Origin: Methanobacteriota archaeon
Lineage (GTDB): Archaea > Halobacteriota > Methanosarcinia > Methanosarcinales > Methanosarcinaceae
DNA: 60,307 nucleotides
Direction: 5' to 3'
Assembly: GCA_016841625.1 (NCBI GenBank)
Contig: JAENYU010000026.1
Coordinates: 1 to 60,307 of the forward strand
The position numbers were made by a program, and so were the translations under genes. Under the pieces are notes generated by a model, which saw only the letters and a list, made by a program, of their open reading frames with translations, had not been told where the DNA came from and did no database searches. Positions 25,790-33,823 of this stretch are shown here, one piece after another (within the stretch, counting starts at the first letter, position 1; every line of letters starts with the position of its first letter).

Positions 25790-25955
25790 ATATAGAAAAC
25801 AAGTTTTGAAAACCGGCGATTAATTCTTCTTATGCTCTCGTTTCTTACTCATGGCAGTCAAAATGGGCAGGCCTCGCTGACGCTCGGGATAAAAACGACG
25901 GGAATACGGTAATAACGTTGCTCCGGCTCTAAGTACGCCTGAAAAATCCGCCGCC
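25790..25955. repeat. Diverged long repeat flanking MNT/HEPN, copy A
   Basis: About 165 bases here align in the same orientation with 27,382-27,553. Shared phrases in the same order include gaaaa(c/t)cggcg, ggc(a)gtc, gcctcgctg(a/g)cgctcgg, aacgacggga, aataac(g/a)ttgctccggct and ctgaaaaatc(c/t)(g/a)ccgcc. It looks like an old duplicated element or insertion remnant. Confidence 0.75.
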
Positions 25956-26282
25956 AAACGATCAAATCTGGATTTAGAAGTTCAGCACCCCAAAGGTATA
26001 AGGTAGGATGCCAGGCACACAAAAATTACTCCGACCGCCGGAACTAAAACAAAAGGGGGAGAGTAAAAACGGATTGACCTGGAGTAAAAGACGGACGATT
26101 TCAGGGTGGATTCGGGGTAATAGGTGGCTGTAGCTTGTCATATTCCTACTTTTAGAACTAAGGTTGCATCGGCTAAGTGAATGCAACTGCCTCCCGCTAC
26201 ATAAAAAATATAAAAAACAAGTTTTGAAAACACGGTCCACTTGAGCGAACGAAGTGGGCGAAAACTATCTTCTCTTTCATGA

Positions 26283-26705
26283 TCACTTTTTCAGGATACC
26301 TTCAGTTGCATTGAAAAGTTCTTCAGCGAATTTTATGGAAAACTCAGCCTCTTCATAAGTGACAAACGTTCCACCATACTGGACATTATGGCGTGAAATC
26401 CGCATTTTATCAAAAGTATTGAGAAGCTTCTTGAGATTTTCATCTTTCTGATAGAGGTGTTTAAGAGCAACAACGAGGCAGAAATGGCTTCTTTCAACAT
26501 AACCTTTCGCAAAAAGTAAAGCCCTTCCACTGTGAAATACACTATTGTACGCGGCAAGTTGTGCCATCTCATACTCTTCGATCTCAAGGTTCTTTTGAGC
26601 GGAACGTATAAATCGTTCTGCAGTTTCAAGTGATATCGTAACCCGCTCACTGGCTCGGGATTCCTTTCTTATAAGCCTGTCAGCTTTACAATCCTCCCAA
26701 GTCAT
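26283..26705 (-). CDS. HEPN-domain protein, predicted toxin of an MNT/HEPN pair
   Basis: From the ATG at 26,705 the protein has 140 residues: a four-helix HEPN fold with NLEIEEYEMAQLAAYNSVFHSGRALLFAKGY (typical UPF0332 C-terminal HEPN helix) and RISRHNVQYGG near the end, the place where HEPN toxins carry the R-x4-6-H motif. Here the motif is altered (R-x3-H), so nuclease activity is uncertain. The start overlaps the stop of the upstream nucleotidyltransferase gene as ATGA, which fixes it and shows coupling. In such pairs the MNT partner usually neutralises HEPN, in known cases by modifying it. Confidence 0.8.
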   Translation of the reverse strand: MTWEDCKADRLIRKESRASERVTISLETAERFIRSAQKNLEIEEYEMAQLAAYNSVFHSGRALLFAKGYVERSHFCLVVALKHLYQKDENLKKLLNTFDKMRISRHNVQYGGTFVTYEEAEFSIKFAEELFNATEGILKK

Positions 26706-27247
26706 AGCTCCGCACCCGCAAAAAGAATGTGATCTCGAAGTACGCTTAGCACAAATGGGTCCCCCTTTTCCTTTCTTTTCTCCCACTCGTAATAAGGGAT
26801 AATTGTTACCTGTAGCTCATGCCCGACCTTCGTCTCGATGTCCGGGGCATAATCATATTCTACATCCTGTTCGGTTCCTATAATCAGGACATCAATATCA
26901 CTCTGTTCATCAAAATTTCCGGAGGCGACGCTTCCATACACCGCAAGGGATATGCATCCGGGTGCCAGATTATCAAGACCCACTTCCCATAATTTCAGAA
27001 CCATATAGGCTCTTTTCAGTACTCTTGCCGCTACGCTGGAGTTATTGAGGCTGAACATATGCGCGGTTCCGATCTTTTTCATGTCCACAAGATTTTCTCT
27101 TGCAAACAGGTCCATGAACCTTTTGACGCTCCCGGTTGAGACCTCAAGTTCGCGGGCAAGCTCATTGATATTCAGTGAGGTAGTAGGATGGGTTAGAAAC
27201 CACCCCAGGATTTTGTTCCCGACAAATTTGTTGAATTCAGAGATCAT
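26702..27247 (-). CDS. HTH plus MNT-type nucleotidyltransferase, predicted antitoxin
   Basis: The 181-residue protein has an N-terminal winged helix (SLNINELARELEVSTGSVKRFMDLFARENLVD, residues about 24-56) and a minimal nucleotidyltransferase core with GSVASGNFDEQSDIDVLII at about 106-124, which supplies the G-S-x-x-x-G and D-x-D motifs. It ends in a variable C-terminus with TKVGHELQVTIIPY. HTH-MNT fusions can bind the promoter themselves, and two 20-bp repeats overlap the start codon, so autoregulation is likely. Confidence 0.85.
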   Translation of the reverse strand: MISEFNKFVGNKILGWFLTHPTTSLNINELARELEVSTGSVKRFMDLFARENLVDMKKIGTAHMFSLNNSSVAARVLKRAYMVLKLWEVGLDNLAPGCISLAVYGSVASGNFDEQSDIDVLIIGTEQDVEYDYAPDIETKVGHELQVTIIPYYEWEKRKEKGDPFVLSVLRDHILFAGAEL

Positions 27248-27284
27248 TCAATGTATTAAATGATCATTCAATGTATTAAATGAT
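27241..27284 (-). promoter_or_regulatory. Tandem 20-bp repeats overlapping the MNT start, likely operator
   Basis: The plus strand reads gatcattcaatgtattaaat twice in a row, followed by a partial third (gattc). The junction makes the palindrome aaatgatcattc. The MNT start codon lies inside the copy nearest the gene. A direct repeat at this position is what an HTH antitoxin would be expected to bind; the ttaatacatt part may also serve as the core promoter. Confidence 0.6.
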
Positions 27285-27381
27285 TCTGCAGGTATTGTGG
27301 TTTTTCAAGTGAATAAGCATGTATTTTGTTTGGAAAACTAAAGTATTCAGGGAAGTACACGCAGCTGCCCGCCGACCGACA

Positions 27382-27553
27382 AAATATAAAAGATAGGTCA
27401 TGAAAATCGGCGGTTGATTCTGCTAATATTTCTTTTTCCTACAAATAGCAGTCGAAAGGGGAAGGCCTCGCTGGCGCTCGGAAAAATAACGACGGGATAT
27501 GCTAATAACATTGCTCCGGCTTTAAGCCCCCTGAAAAATCTACCGCCGGACAA
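27382..27553. repeat. Diverged long repeat flanking MNT/HEPN, copy B
   Basis: Partner of the block at 25,790-25,955, same orientation, about 1.6 kb away, so the MNT/HEPN pair sits between direct repeats. Its end, ctaccgccggacaaatt, also resembles the ends of the 137-bp repeats at 1.9 and 2.1 kb. The rest of the 27,248-27,797 gap is simple spacer with a terminator. Confidence 0.75.
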
Positions 27554-27671
27554 ATTAAACCGTGCTCGAACGATAAATCGTATCAGGCAAAAGTAAACAG
27601 TATCCAAACGGAGTAAGTCGCATTCAAGGATACTCAGGTTGATTTCGGGATGTCAAAAAGATTTGGAATTT

Positions 27672-27709
27672 AATCAAAAAAAAGAAGAGAGTTCTAAAAT
27701 AGAGAACTC
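27672..27709 (-). terminator. Hairpin and oligo-T terminator of the ferritin-like gene
   Basis: On the minus strand the stem gagttct-(loop)-agaactc at 27,689-27,709 is followed by tcttcttttttttg. It lies about 90 bases after the stop codon of the small ferritin-like gene, in the right orientation. Confidence 0.7.
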
Positions 27710-27797
27710 CCCTTAAAAAATGATCTTTTAAAGGTTGAGGATTCAGGTCTCAGACCCGAAATCAGGCTTTGTGTTAGAACTCAGGCCTCAGGAGGCT

Positions 27798-28082
27798 TTA
27801 TTTGGAGAGTTCTTCTTCCACCTCTTCGGCTCCGGCTTCCAGTTCCAGCCCCTGCTGCGGGTCAAACCTGAGTAAGAGGGTCTGGAACTCCCCCACGTGT
27901 GTCTTTTCTTCCTTTGCAATGTCCAGAAGAATGGCCCTGATGTCCTCGTTTTTGGTCAGGTCGGCCATCTGTTCATAAAGGCTCACAGCATCGAGCTCGG
28001 CGATGATACCGGCTCTGAGGATCTGTTTGTCAATGTCTTCTTCTGGCACTTTTTCAAGATCGATTGGAATCCTGGATAACAT
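27798..28082 (-). CDS. Small ferritin-like protein of the encapsulated-ferritin type
   Basis: From ATG 28,082 (AGGGG ribosome site eight bases upstream) the product has 94 residues and only two long helices, half of a normal four-helix ferritin. The first helix carries ELDAVSLYEQMADL (Glu and Tyr) and the second IAKEEKTHVGEFQTLL with the ExxH metal motif. This is the layout of encapsulin-associated ferritin-like proteins (EncFtn), which oxidise and store iron as decamers, and the order E-L-D/E-A-V-x-x-Y is the same as in that group. A C-terminal tail of about 25 acidic residues could be a targeting or spacing segment. No encapsulin shell gene is in the window. A related reading is a small rubrerythrin-like or bacterioferritin-like protein. 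Confidence 0.75.
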   Translation of the reverse strand: MLSRIPIDLEKVPEEDIDKQILRAGIIAELDAVSLYEQMADLTKNEDIRAILLDIAKEEKTHVGEFQTLLLRFDPQQGLELEAGAEEVEEELSK

Positions 28083-28170
28083 ATTATTCACCCCTTACAC
28101 TATCATATGTGAGACTTAAATCATAAAGATTTTTGTTCCGGTTCATGAATTATCCCACATTGGTAATTAT

Positions 28171-29346
28171 TTAAACAACTGCCTGTCCGGTCCCCTCATA
28201 ACTGATCCGGTAGATCGCATTGTTTTTATCGTCTGAGACCAGCAGCGCCCCGTCCGGCATGACCAGGACGTCCACGGGTCTTCCCCAGGCCGAAAAGCCC
28301 TTTAGCCAGCCTTCCGCAAAGACCTCGTAACTGACGGGTGTCCCGTTCTCCAGCCTGACCAGGGTCACCCTGTACCCGATTGGAATCTTCCGGTTCCAGG
28401 AGCCGTGCTCGGCAATGAAGGTCTGGTTCCTGTACTCTTCGGGAAACATCGTGCCCGTGTAAAAGGTCATTCCAAGAGCCGCCACGTGGGGGCCGAGCTT
28501 GACTTCAGGGGGCGTGAACTCTTCGCAGGCCCGCAGTCCCCCTAAATCTGGGTCGGGGATGTCGCCTCCGTGGCAGAAAGGAAATCCGAAATGCAGCCCC
28601 TGTTCAGGTGCCCTGTTCAGCTCGTCCGGGGGCAGGTCGTCTCCGAGCCAGTCGCGCCCGTTGTCCGTAAACCAGAGTTCCCCGGTCTCCGGGTGCCAGG
28701 CAAAACCCACGCTGTTCCTGATCCCCCTGGCAAAGATTTCGAGTCCGCTCCCGTTCGCTTCCATCCGCATTATCGTGGCGTAACGCTCGTCTTCTTCCTC
28801 TTTATCACAGACGTTGCAGGGCGCCCCCACAGGCACGTAGAGTTTCCCGTCAGGCCCGAACTTTATATACTTCCAGCCGTGGGACTGGTCAGAGGGAAAA
28901 CTGTCATTTACCACCACGGGCTCAGGCGGGTCTTCCAGCCTGCTTTCGATATCATCATAGCGGATCACCCGGGAAACCTCTGCCACATAGAGCGAACCGT
29001 TCCGGAAGGCTACCCCGTTTGGCATGTTCATCCCTTCGGCTATCACGATCAACTCATCGGCCCGGTTGTCCCGGTCCCGGTCCGGAAGCGCATAGACATT
29101 CCCGGCATTCCGGGTCCCGACAAAGAGCGTGCCGTTCGGGCTGAGCGTCATTGACCGGGCATTTTCCACGTTTTCGGCATAGTAGTCAATAGAAAATCCC
29201 GGCGGAAGCTCGATGCAGTCAAGCCCCGACTCCCCCTCAGTACATTCTTTTGCCTGCATGTTTTGAATAATGGCGTACACTGCAAAAATAAGGACGAAGA
29301 AGCCAATGACCCTGATAATCCCCATAAATACCTGTCTTCTAGCCAT
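28171..29346 (-). CDS. Membrane-anchored sorbosone/glucose dehydrogenase-like beta-propeller
   Basis: The 391-residue protein starts with a membrane helix or signal anchor (GIIRVIGFFVLIFAVYAII, about 9-27) and then has repeated propeller motifs such as LSPNGTLFVGTRNAGNVYAL, GVAFRNGSLYVAEVSRVIRYD, GWKYIKFGPDGKLYVPVGAPCN, SVGFAWHPETGELWFTDNGRDWLGDD, and VMPDGALLVSDDKNNAIYRISY. The pattern matches the PQQ-type glucose/sorbosone dehydrogenase fold. The DNGRDWLGDDLPPDELN motif is well preserved. It should face the outside of the cell. Methanogens do not make PQQ as far as I know, so the cofactor and substrate are unclear. It follows the ATP10-like gene by 68 bases, probably one operon. Confidence 0.88.
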   Translation of the reverse strand: MARRQVFMGIIRVIGFFVLIFAVYAIIQNMQAKECTEGESGLDCIELPPGFSIDYYAENVENARSMTLSPNGTLFVGTRNAGNVYALPDRDRDNRADELIVIAEGMNMPNGVAFRNGSLYVAEVSRVIRYDDIESRLEDPPEPVVVNDSFPSDQSHGWKYIKFGPDGKLYVPVGAPCNVCDKEEEDERYATIMRMEANGSGLEIFARGIRNSVGFAWHPETGELWFTDNGRDWLGDDLPPDELNRAPEQGLHFGFPFCHGGDIPDPDLGGLRACEEFTPPEVKLGPHVAALGMTFYTGTMFPEEYRNQTFIAEHGSWNRKIPIGYRVTLVRLENGTPVSYEVFAEGWLKGFSAWGRPVDVLVMPDGALLVSDDKNNAIYRISYEGTGQAVV

Positions 29347-29414
29347 AAATCCCCCTGCTGTACCTCAACTTTCTCAGCTTTCTCATCTCAGTCTGTTTCT
29401 CCTCCGGGGCTGCT

Positions 29415-29981
29415 TCAGCCCAGGAGACCCCTTGCGGTCTCGATCAGCTCTTTTTCGTCTTCGGGCGTGGCGTACCCCTGCCCTCTCCAGCGGATAATCC
29501 CCTTCCGGTCCAGCAAGAAAACGTAAGCTGACCCGGTATCTTCCATCTCGAGGGCTTCCTGGTAGTCCGAATAGTCCCCGTAGAACGTGATTACGTTGTC
29601 ATGCTTTTCCGTGGGGATCCCTCCCCTCATCCCGGAATCGATCATCCAGGAAAGCACTTTCCAGCCCTGGCTGATCATCGGAAGCTCGTAGACCGCAAAA
29701 CGTTTGTCACCTCCGAACTCCCGCTCGAAAGGCATGATCCAGGAGTCAATCTGCTCCTGGGCATTACGCACAAAGGCGATACTGACGAGCGCAATTTTCC
29801 CTTCGGCACGGTCAGGCAACGTAAGGAGATTGCCTGCAAGGGACTTTGACGTGGCTTCGGGAAACCTTGTGCCGACGACTTTCTTTGAAGCTTGCTTCAT
29901 ATTTGCAGCCAGCCGTTTGACAGAGTTATCAACCGCATGGCTTCCTTCCCTGAAGACTTTACGTTCCTGATTTTCCTGCAT
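29415..29981 (-). CDS. ATP10-/thioredoxin-fold-like protein
   Basis: The 188-residue protein has FPEATSKSLAGNLLTLPDRAEGKIALVSIAFVRNAQEQIDSWIMPFE, matching the start of the ATP10/peroxiredoxin-like thioredoxin fold, and GSAYVFLLDRKGIIRWRGQGYATPEDEKELIE at the end. No CxxC is present at the usual place, so a redox-active disulfide is unlikely. No signal peptide is visible. It is the first gene of a likely two-gene operon with the sorbosone dehydrogenase-like protein. ATP10 homologues are best known for membrane-complex assembly in mitochondria; the archaeal function is unknown. Confidence 0.7.
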   Translation of the reverse strand: MQENQERKVFREGSHAVDNSVKRLAANMKQASKKVVGTRFPEATSKSLAGNLLTLPDRAEGKIALVSIAFVRNAQEQIDSWIMPFEREFGGDKRFAVYELPMISQGWKVLSWMIDSGMRGGIPTEKHDNVITFYGDYSDYQEALEMEDTGSAYVFLLDRKGIIRWRGQGYATPEDEKELIETARGLLG

Positions 29982-30335
29982 ACTTATAATGAAGTTCCCC
30001 CCACTTCATGAATAAAGGCTTTGAAATCATCTGCCAGTTTACTTTTAATTATCCTGATTTTTCTAATTATTTATTCCGTTTTCTAATTATTATTTTCTAA
30101 TATTGCAATTATCTCAATTTTTCCAGCTATTTTAATTATATATTATCCTGCTTTGTAGAAATGCTTTTTTCGGAAAAAAGAATATCCCGGTCTTTCCGGA
30201 CCTCCCGGGAAAAATTCCGCTTAACTTATTTTCTCCCCCCAATTCCTCATTTTCATTCCTTAAATTTCAAGCAGGTTAATACTTTCACCCCGCATGCTCA
30301 AGCCTTTTTAAGCGGCAGCTTTTATCTATCGCATA
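29982..30335. other. Divergent spacer before DNA polymerase IV gene
   Basis: Very AT-rich with repeated ttctaattatt and ttatcctg phrases at 30,040-30,160. A box-like gcctttttaagcgg at about 30,301 and cttttatc at about 30,316 precede the dinB ATG by 20-35 bases, consistent with a short or absent leader. No gene seen. Confidence 0.45.
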
Positions 30336-31442
30336 ATGCCTGCCCCCAAGCTGAAAAAGAGCGACCAGAAAAAGCTGATTACTTTCCATGTGGACATGGA
30401 CAGCTTCTTTGCCTCCGTGGAGGTCAGGGAGAAGCCCGAGCTGAAAGGGCTGCCCGTGGTCGTGGGTTCCGACCCGAAAGGGGGGACAGGGAGGGGGGTT
30501 GTGAGCACCTGTTCCTACGAGGCGCGAGAGTACGGAATCCATTCAGCCATGCCGATTTCAAAGGCGTATAAACTCTGTCCCGAAGCGGTCTTTTTGCCCG
30601 TCAACATGAAGCTCTATGCAGGGGTCTCGGCTGAGCTAATGGAAATCCTCAGGGGTTTTTCGGAAAAGTTCCAGCAGGTCAGCGTTGACGAGGCATACCT
30701 GATACCGGGTCCCGAGGTCAGGGAGTTTGAGGAAGCTGCGCTTTATGCCCTCCGGATCAAGGACGAGATCCGGAAACAGGTAGGGATTACCTGTTCCGTG
30801 GGAGTGGGTCCAAACAAACTCCTTGCAAAGATTGCCTCGGGCTTCCAGAAACCGGACGGGATGACCGTGGTCCGCCCCGAGGACGTCCGGGGATTTCTTT
30901 TTCCCATGCAGGTCTCGAAAATCCCGGGCATAGGGGAAAAAACCACGGAAGCCCTGAAGGGGATGGGAATCTCCACAGTGGAAGAGCTTTCAAACTGCGA
31001 GGTCCAGCTCCTGAAGGAGAAATTCGGGAAAATGGGGCTCCGGATGAAGCAGATGTCAAACGGGCTCGATTTTGGGGAGGTGCGGGAAAAAGGGAGCGTA
31101 AAGTCCATTAGCAGGCACGGGACCTTTGAGGAAGATACCGGCGACCCGGTAAAGCTCCTCGGTTCCCTGGACTCTCTTGCCGAAGCCGTGCACGGTTCCC
31201 TGCTCAGCAATAATTTCCTCTACAGGACCGTGAACCTGACTGTCCGCTTCGAGGACTTTTCAACGTATACCCGTTCGAAAACCGTCCCGGTCTGGACTTC
31301 AGACATCTTCGTGATAAAAAGGCTGGTCCGCCAGCTCCTTTCCGAATTCCTGGGCAGCAGGAAGTTCCGGCTGGTGGGAGTCGGGGTCTCGAAGCTCAGG
31401 GAAAGGGATGAGAGGCAGACCCTGATAACGGACTTCATGTAA
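30336..31442 (+). CDS. dinB: DNA polymerase IV (Y-family)
   Basis: The 368-residue protein has all Y-family signatures: FHVDMDSFFASVE at 17-29 (first catalytic Asp), the SYEAREYGIHSAMP finger region, SVDEAYL near 115-121 (catalytic Asp-Glu), VGPNKLLAKIASGFQKPDG, and a helix-hairpin-helix IPGIGEKTTEALKGMGI near 195. The little-finger region to the end looks complete. It synthesises DNA across lesions. No PCNA-binding QxxhxxFF motif stands out at the very end (the tail reads TLITDFM). It is followed in the same direction by a NERD protein and a UPF0282 hydrolase, separated by 212 and 122 bases. Confidence 0.95.
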   Translation: MPAPKLKKSDQKKLITFHVDMDSFFASVEVREKPELKGLPVVVGSDPKGGTGRGVVSTCSYEAREYGIHSAMPISKAYKLCPEAVFLPVNMKLYAGVSAELMEILRGFSEKFQQVSVDEAYLIPGPEVREFEEAALYALRIKDEIRKQVGITCSVGVGPNKLLAKIASGFQKPDGMTVVRPEDVRGFLFPMQVSKIPGIGEKTTEALKGMGISTVEELSNCEVQLLKEKFGKMGLRMKQMSNGLDFGEVREKGSVKSISRHGTFEEDTGDPVKLLGSLDSLAEAVHGSLLSNNFLYRTVNLTVRFEDFSTYTRSKTVPVWTSDIFVIKRLVRQLLSEFLGSRKFRLVGVGVSKLRERDERQTLITDFM

Positions 31443-31487
31443 AGCCCGTGAGAAGCCTGCAAAAACCTGCCGGAATCTCAGGGGTTT

Positions 31488-31600
31488 TCGGGCTTTTTAG
31501 CTTTTCAGCTCTTCAGCCTTTCAAACTTACATTTCATTCGGGCTTTTTAGCTTTTCAGCTCTTCAGCCTTTCAAGCTCACTATTCAGCCTTTCAAGCTCA
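31488..31600. repeat. 50-bp direct repeat downstream of dinB
   Basis: The phrase tcgggctttttagcttttcagctcttcagcctttcaa occurs at 31,488 and again at 31,538, and the end attcagcctttcaagctcac is copied once more at 31,580. It lies in the gap between dinB and the NERD gene. Confidence 0.85.
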
Positions 31601-31654
31601 CAGGGTATTCAGACTTAATATTTTTCACAAAACGAAAAAAAGAGGATTTGTATC

Positions 31655-32731
31655 GTGATCGAATACGGTGTTTCAGGTGCGGAAAAAGAACTTCTGAGGG
31701 GCGTCAGGTCTAACGGGATTCCGGTGGAGTGTTTCCAGGACATTTCCGGGGAGCGGCAGAGACTTGAGTCCGAATATTCCGAAAAGGCAGGGCTGGCCGA
31801 AGAAGAAATCCGGAAGGAAATCGAGGAGCTGGACGCAAAAATAGGAGAGTTGAGGCAGGTCATCGAAAAAGAATCGTCCCGCATCTCGGAAATAAACAGG
31901 CTGGCACTTGTAAAACTGGAAGCTGAATTAAAAGAAGCTGAAAATGTGCGCCCGGTTCCGGGAAAGCTGATATCCTATCTCCTGGCCCGGGTGAAAAGCT
32001 ACCTGAAAGGCAGGCGCCATGCCCGGTTGAAGGCCAGTTCCCGGAAAGAGGCGGACAGGCTGCTCAGGAACGAGTACGCCGCCCTGAAGGAAGTGAAAGA
32101 CCGCTGCGAGTACCTGAAAAACAACAGCGCTTCGGAAATCGAAAGAAAGCTCTTTCCCCTTGTAAGGCAGCTTGAAGCCCTTAAACAAATAATGGTATCG
32201 AGCGATTACTGGGGAGCCGAGGGGGAACTGCACGTTATTGAAAAGCTTCGCACCCTCCCTGACGAATACTATCTCTTCAACGATCTCCGGCTGGAGCTTG
32301 AGGAGTACATAACTTTCGAAAGCAAAAAACTGAAATCTGCCCAGGTCGACCACCTGCTTGTGGGACCTTCCGGGGTCTACGTAATCGAAACGAAAAACTG
32401 GAGCCCTGCCTATGTGAAAAAAGTCTTCAGGGAAAACTCCTTCACCCCGTATGACCAGGTCAGGAGAAGTAGCTATCTGGTGTACAGGTATCTGAACGGC
32501 TTGAAATACGGAAGCCGCATCCAGAGAGGCTATTTCAAATTTGCCAGCAAGGAGATGAAGGTACAGGCGGTAATCGCCATAGCAGGTTCGAAAATCCCCC
32601 TGGAAAAAAGCCCTGTCCAGGTGCTGTTTGCGGACAGCCTGAGTTCCCATGTCCTGAGCCGGGAAGTGACCCTCTCAAAAGGAGATGTCAAAAAAATTGT
32701 AAAGCAAATGGAACATCTATTCCCGAAGTGA
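31655..32731 (+). CDS. NERD-domain (nuclease-related) protein with coiled coil
   Basis: The start is GTG at 31,655, after AGAGG. Residues about 30-185 are long charged helices (coiled coil), then the NERD domain: SSDYWGAEGELHVIEKLRTLPDEYYLFNDL, QVDHLLVGPSGVYVIETKNW (the D-x-E/ExK-like core of this nuclease superfamily) and the tail with AVIAIAGSKIPLEKSPVQVLFADSL. NERD domains resemble restriction-endonuclease folds and are linked to DNA or RNA processing. The placement after dinB makes a repair role tempting, but it is only context. Confidence 0.88.
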   Translation: MIEYGVSGAEKELLRGVRSNGIPVECFQDISGERQRLESEYSEKAGLAEEEIRKEIEELDAKIGELRQVIEKESSRISEINRLALVKLEAELKEAENVRPVPGKLISYLLARVKSYLKGRRHARLKASSRKEADRLLRNEYAALKEVKDRCEYLKNNSASEIERKLFPLVRQLEALKQIMVSSDYWGAEGELHVIEKLRTLPDEYYLFNDLRLELEEYITFESKKLKSAQVDHLLVGPSGVYVIETKNWSPAYVKKVFRENSFTPYDQVRRSSYLVYRYLNGLKYGSRIQRGYFKFASKEMKVQAVIAIAGSKIPLEKSPVQVLFADSLSSHVLSREVTLSKGDVKKIVKQMEHLFPK

Positions 32732-32853
32732 ACTCCCCCTCTAATTTTTCCATTTGTTTCTGTCAGGCTGTCCTTCTTTAGGGGAAAATCCGGGTAAAAA
32801 TTCTTTTCCTTTTGTCCGAAAAAGGGTTCTGGATTCAAGTGTTAGTATAGTAT

Positions 32854-33777
32854 ATGCAAATTGAGATCCTTGGAAGCGAATCTTTCGGAGCGAGATCTCT
32901 TGCCTGCGTGGTTAAGACGGGAAATCGGGTGATAGTCATTGATCCCGGAGTTGCCCTGGCCCGCCTCCGCTTTTCTCTATCCCCCCATCCCCTGGAGGTT
33001 GCTGCGGCTGCCCGGATAAGGGAGAGAATACTTTCCGCACTTTCCGGGGCCACGGACGTGGTGATCAGCCACTACCATGGGGACCACATGCCCATGAGAG
33101 CCGAAGACCCCTACCAGCTGCCGGTTGAAGCTCTCCCTCCTCTTGAAGGGGTCCGGTTCTGGTGCAAGGGGCCGGAAAACATTTCCCGGCTCTCAGCCCG
33201 GAGAAGAAAAGAACTTTCCGGCTTCCTTGGCTTTTCCCTTCCGAATTCCGAAGAAGAAACCTGCGGTTGCGTTTCTTTTTCCCGGCCTGTCCCCCACGGT
33301 GCGCGGGGTAAGGGTTTCGGGGATGTGCTGATGACCTGTATCCGGGAAGGGGATGAGGTCTTTGTCCACTGTTCGGATATCCAGCTCCTGGACAGGGAAG
33401 CAGTCCTCACCGTACTTGCCTGGAAACCCACGACAGTCCTGGCCTCGGGGCCTCCCGTCTACCTTTCCCACCGCGTCCCGGAAGCCGAAACTGAAGCCTT
33501 TGAAAACGGCCTCCTCCTCGCTAGCAATGTTGATACGCTTATCCTTGACCACCACCTGCTCAGGTCTTTTTCAGGATACCGCTGGTTAAAGGAACTGGGC
33601 GAAGCTGCAGGAAACAAAAGTGGGGTGCTCTGCGCTGCGGAATTTATGGGGAAAAAACCTGATCTGCTGGAAGCCCGGAGAAAAGCCCTTTACAATGAAC
33701 TTCCCGTGCCCGCGGGCTGGCATGAAGCTTATGCAAAAGGGGAGGCAGGGTTTGAAGAGTACTCAGAAAGGCTTTGA
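32854..33777 (+). CDS. UPF0282 metallo-beta-lactamase-fold hydrolase
   Basis: The 307-residue protein begins MQIEILGSESFGARSLACVV and carries the metal-binding motif SHYHGDHMP (His73, His75, Asp77, His78), with more ligands in VHCSDIQLLD and ILDHHLL later on. This matches the UPF0282 branch of the metallo-beta-lactamase superfamily, conserved in archaea, whose substrate is unknown. A TATA-like agtatagtata immediately precedes the ATG. It appears intact and ordinary in codon use. Confidence 0.9.
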   Translation: MQIEILGSESFGARSLACVVKTGNRVIVIDPGVALARLRFSLSPHPLEVAAAARIRERILSALSGATDVVISHYHGDHMPMRAEDPYQLPVEALPPLEGVRFWCKGPENISRLSARRRKELSGFLGFSLPNSEEETCGCVSFSRPVPHGARGKGFGDVLMTCIREGDEVFVHCSDIQLLDREAVLTVLAWKPTTVLASGPPVYLSHRVPEAETEAFENGLLLASNVDTLILDHHLLRSFSGYRWLKELGEAAGNKSGVLCAAEFMGKKPDLLEARRKALYNELPVPAGWHEAYAKGEAGFEEYSERL

Positions 33778-33823
33778 GTAATTCCTGAGTTTTAACTTCA
33801 AGCCCTGTACGGTTTATTCATGC

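Larger units (their letters stand above)
25571..26282. other. Spacer downstream of the DUF2284 gene, with hairpin and repeats
   Basis: It contains a T run at about 25,600, the hairpin at 25,664, the diverged long repeat (copy A, about 25,790-25,955), and a second occurrence of atataaaaaacaagttttgaaaac at about 26,207 resembling the start of copy A. Short frames are broken and have no family match. Confidence 0.5.

Noticed and set aside
26333-26650. Second frame inside the HEPN gene
   Set aside because: Overlaps a gene with a recognised fold and has no family resemblance.
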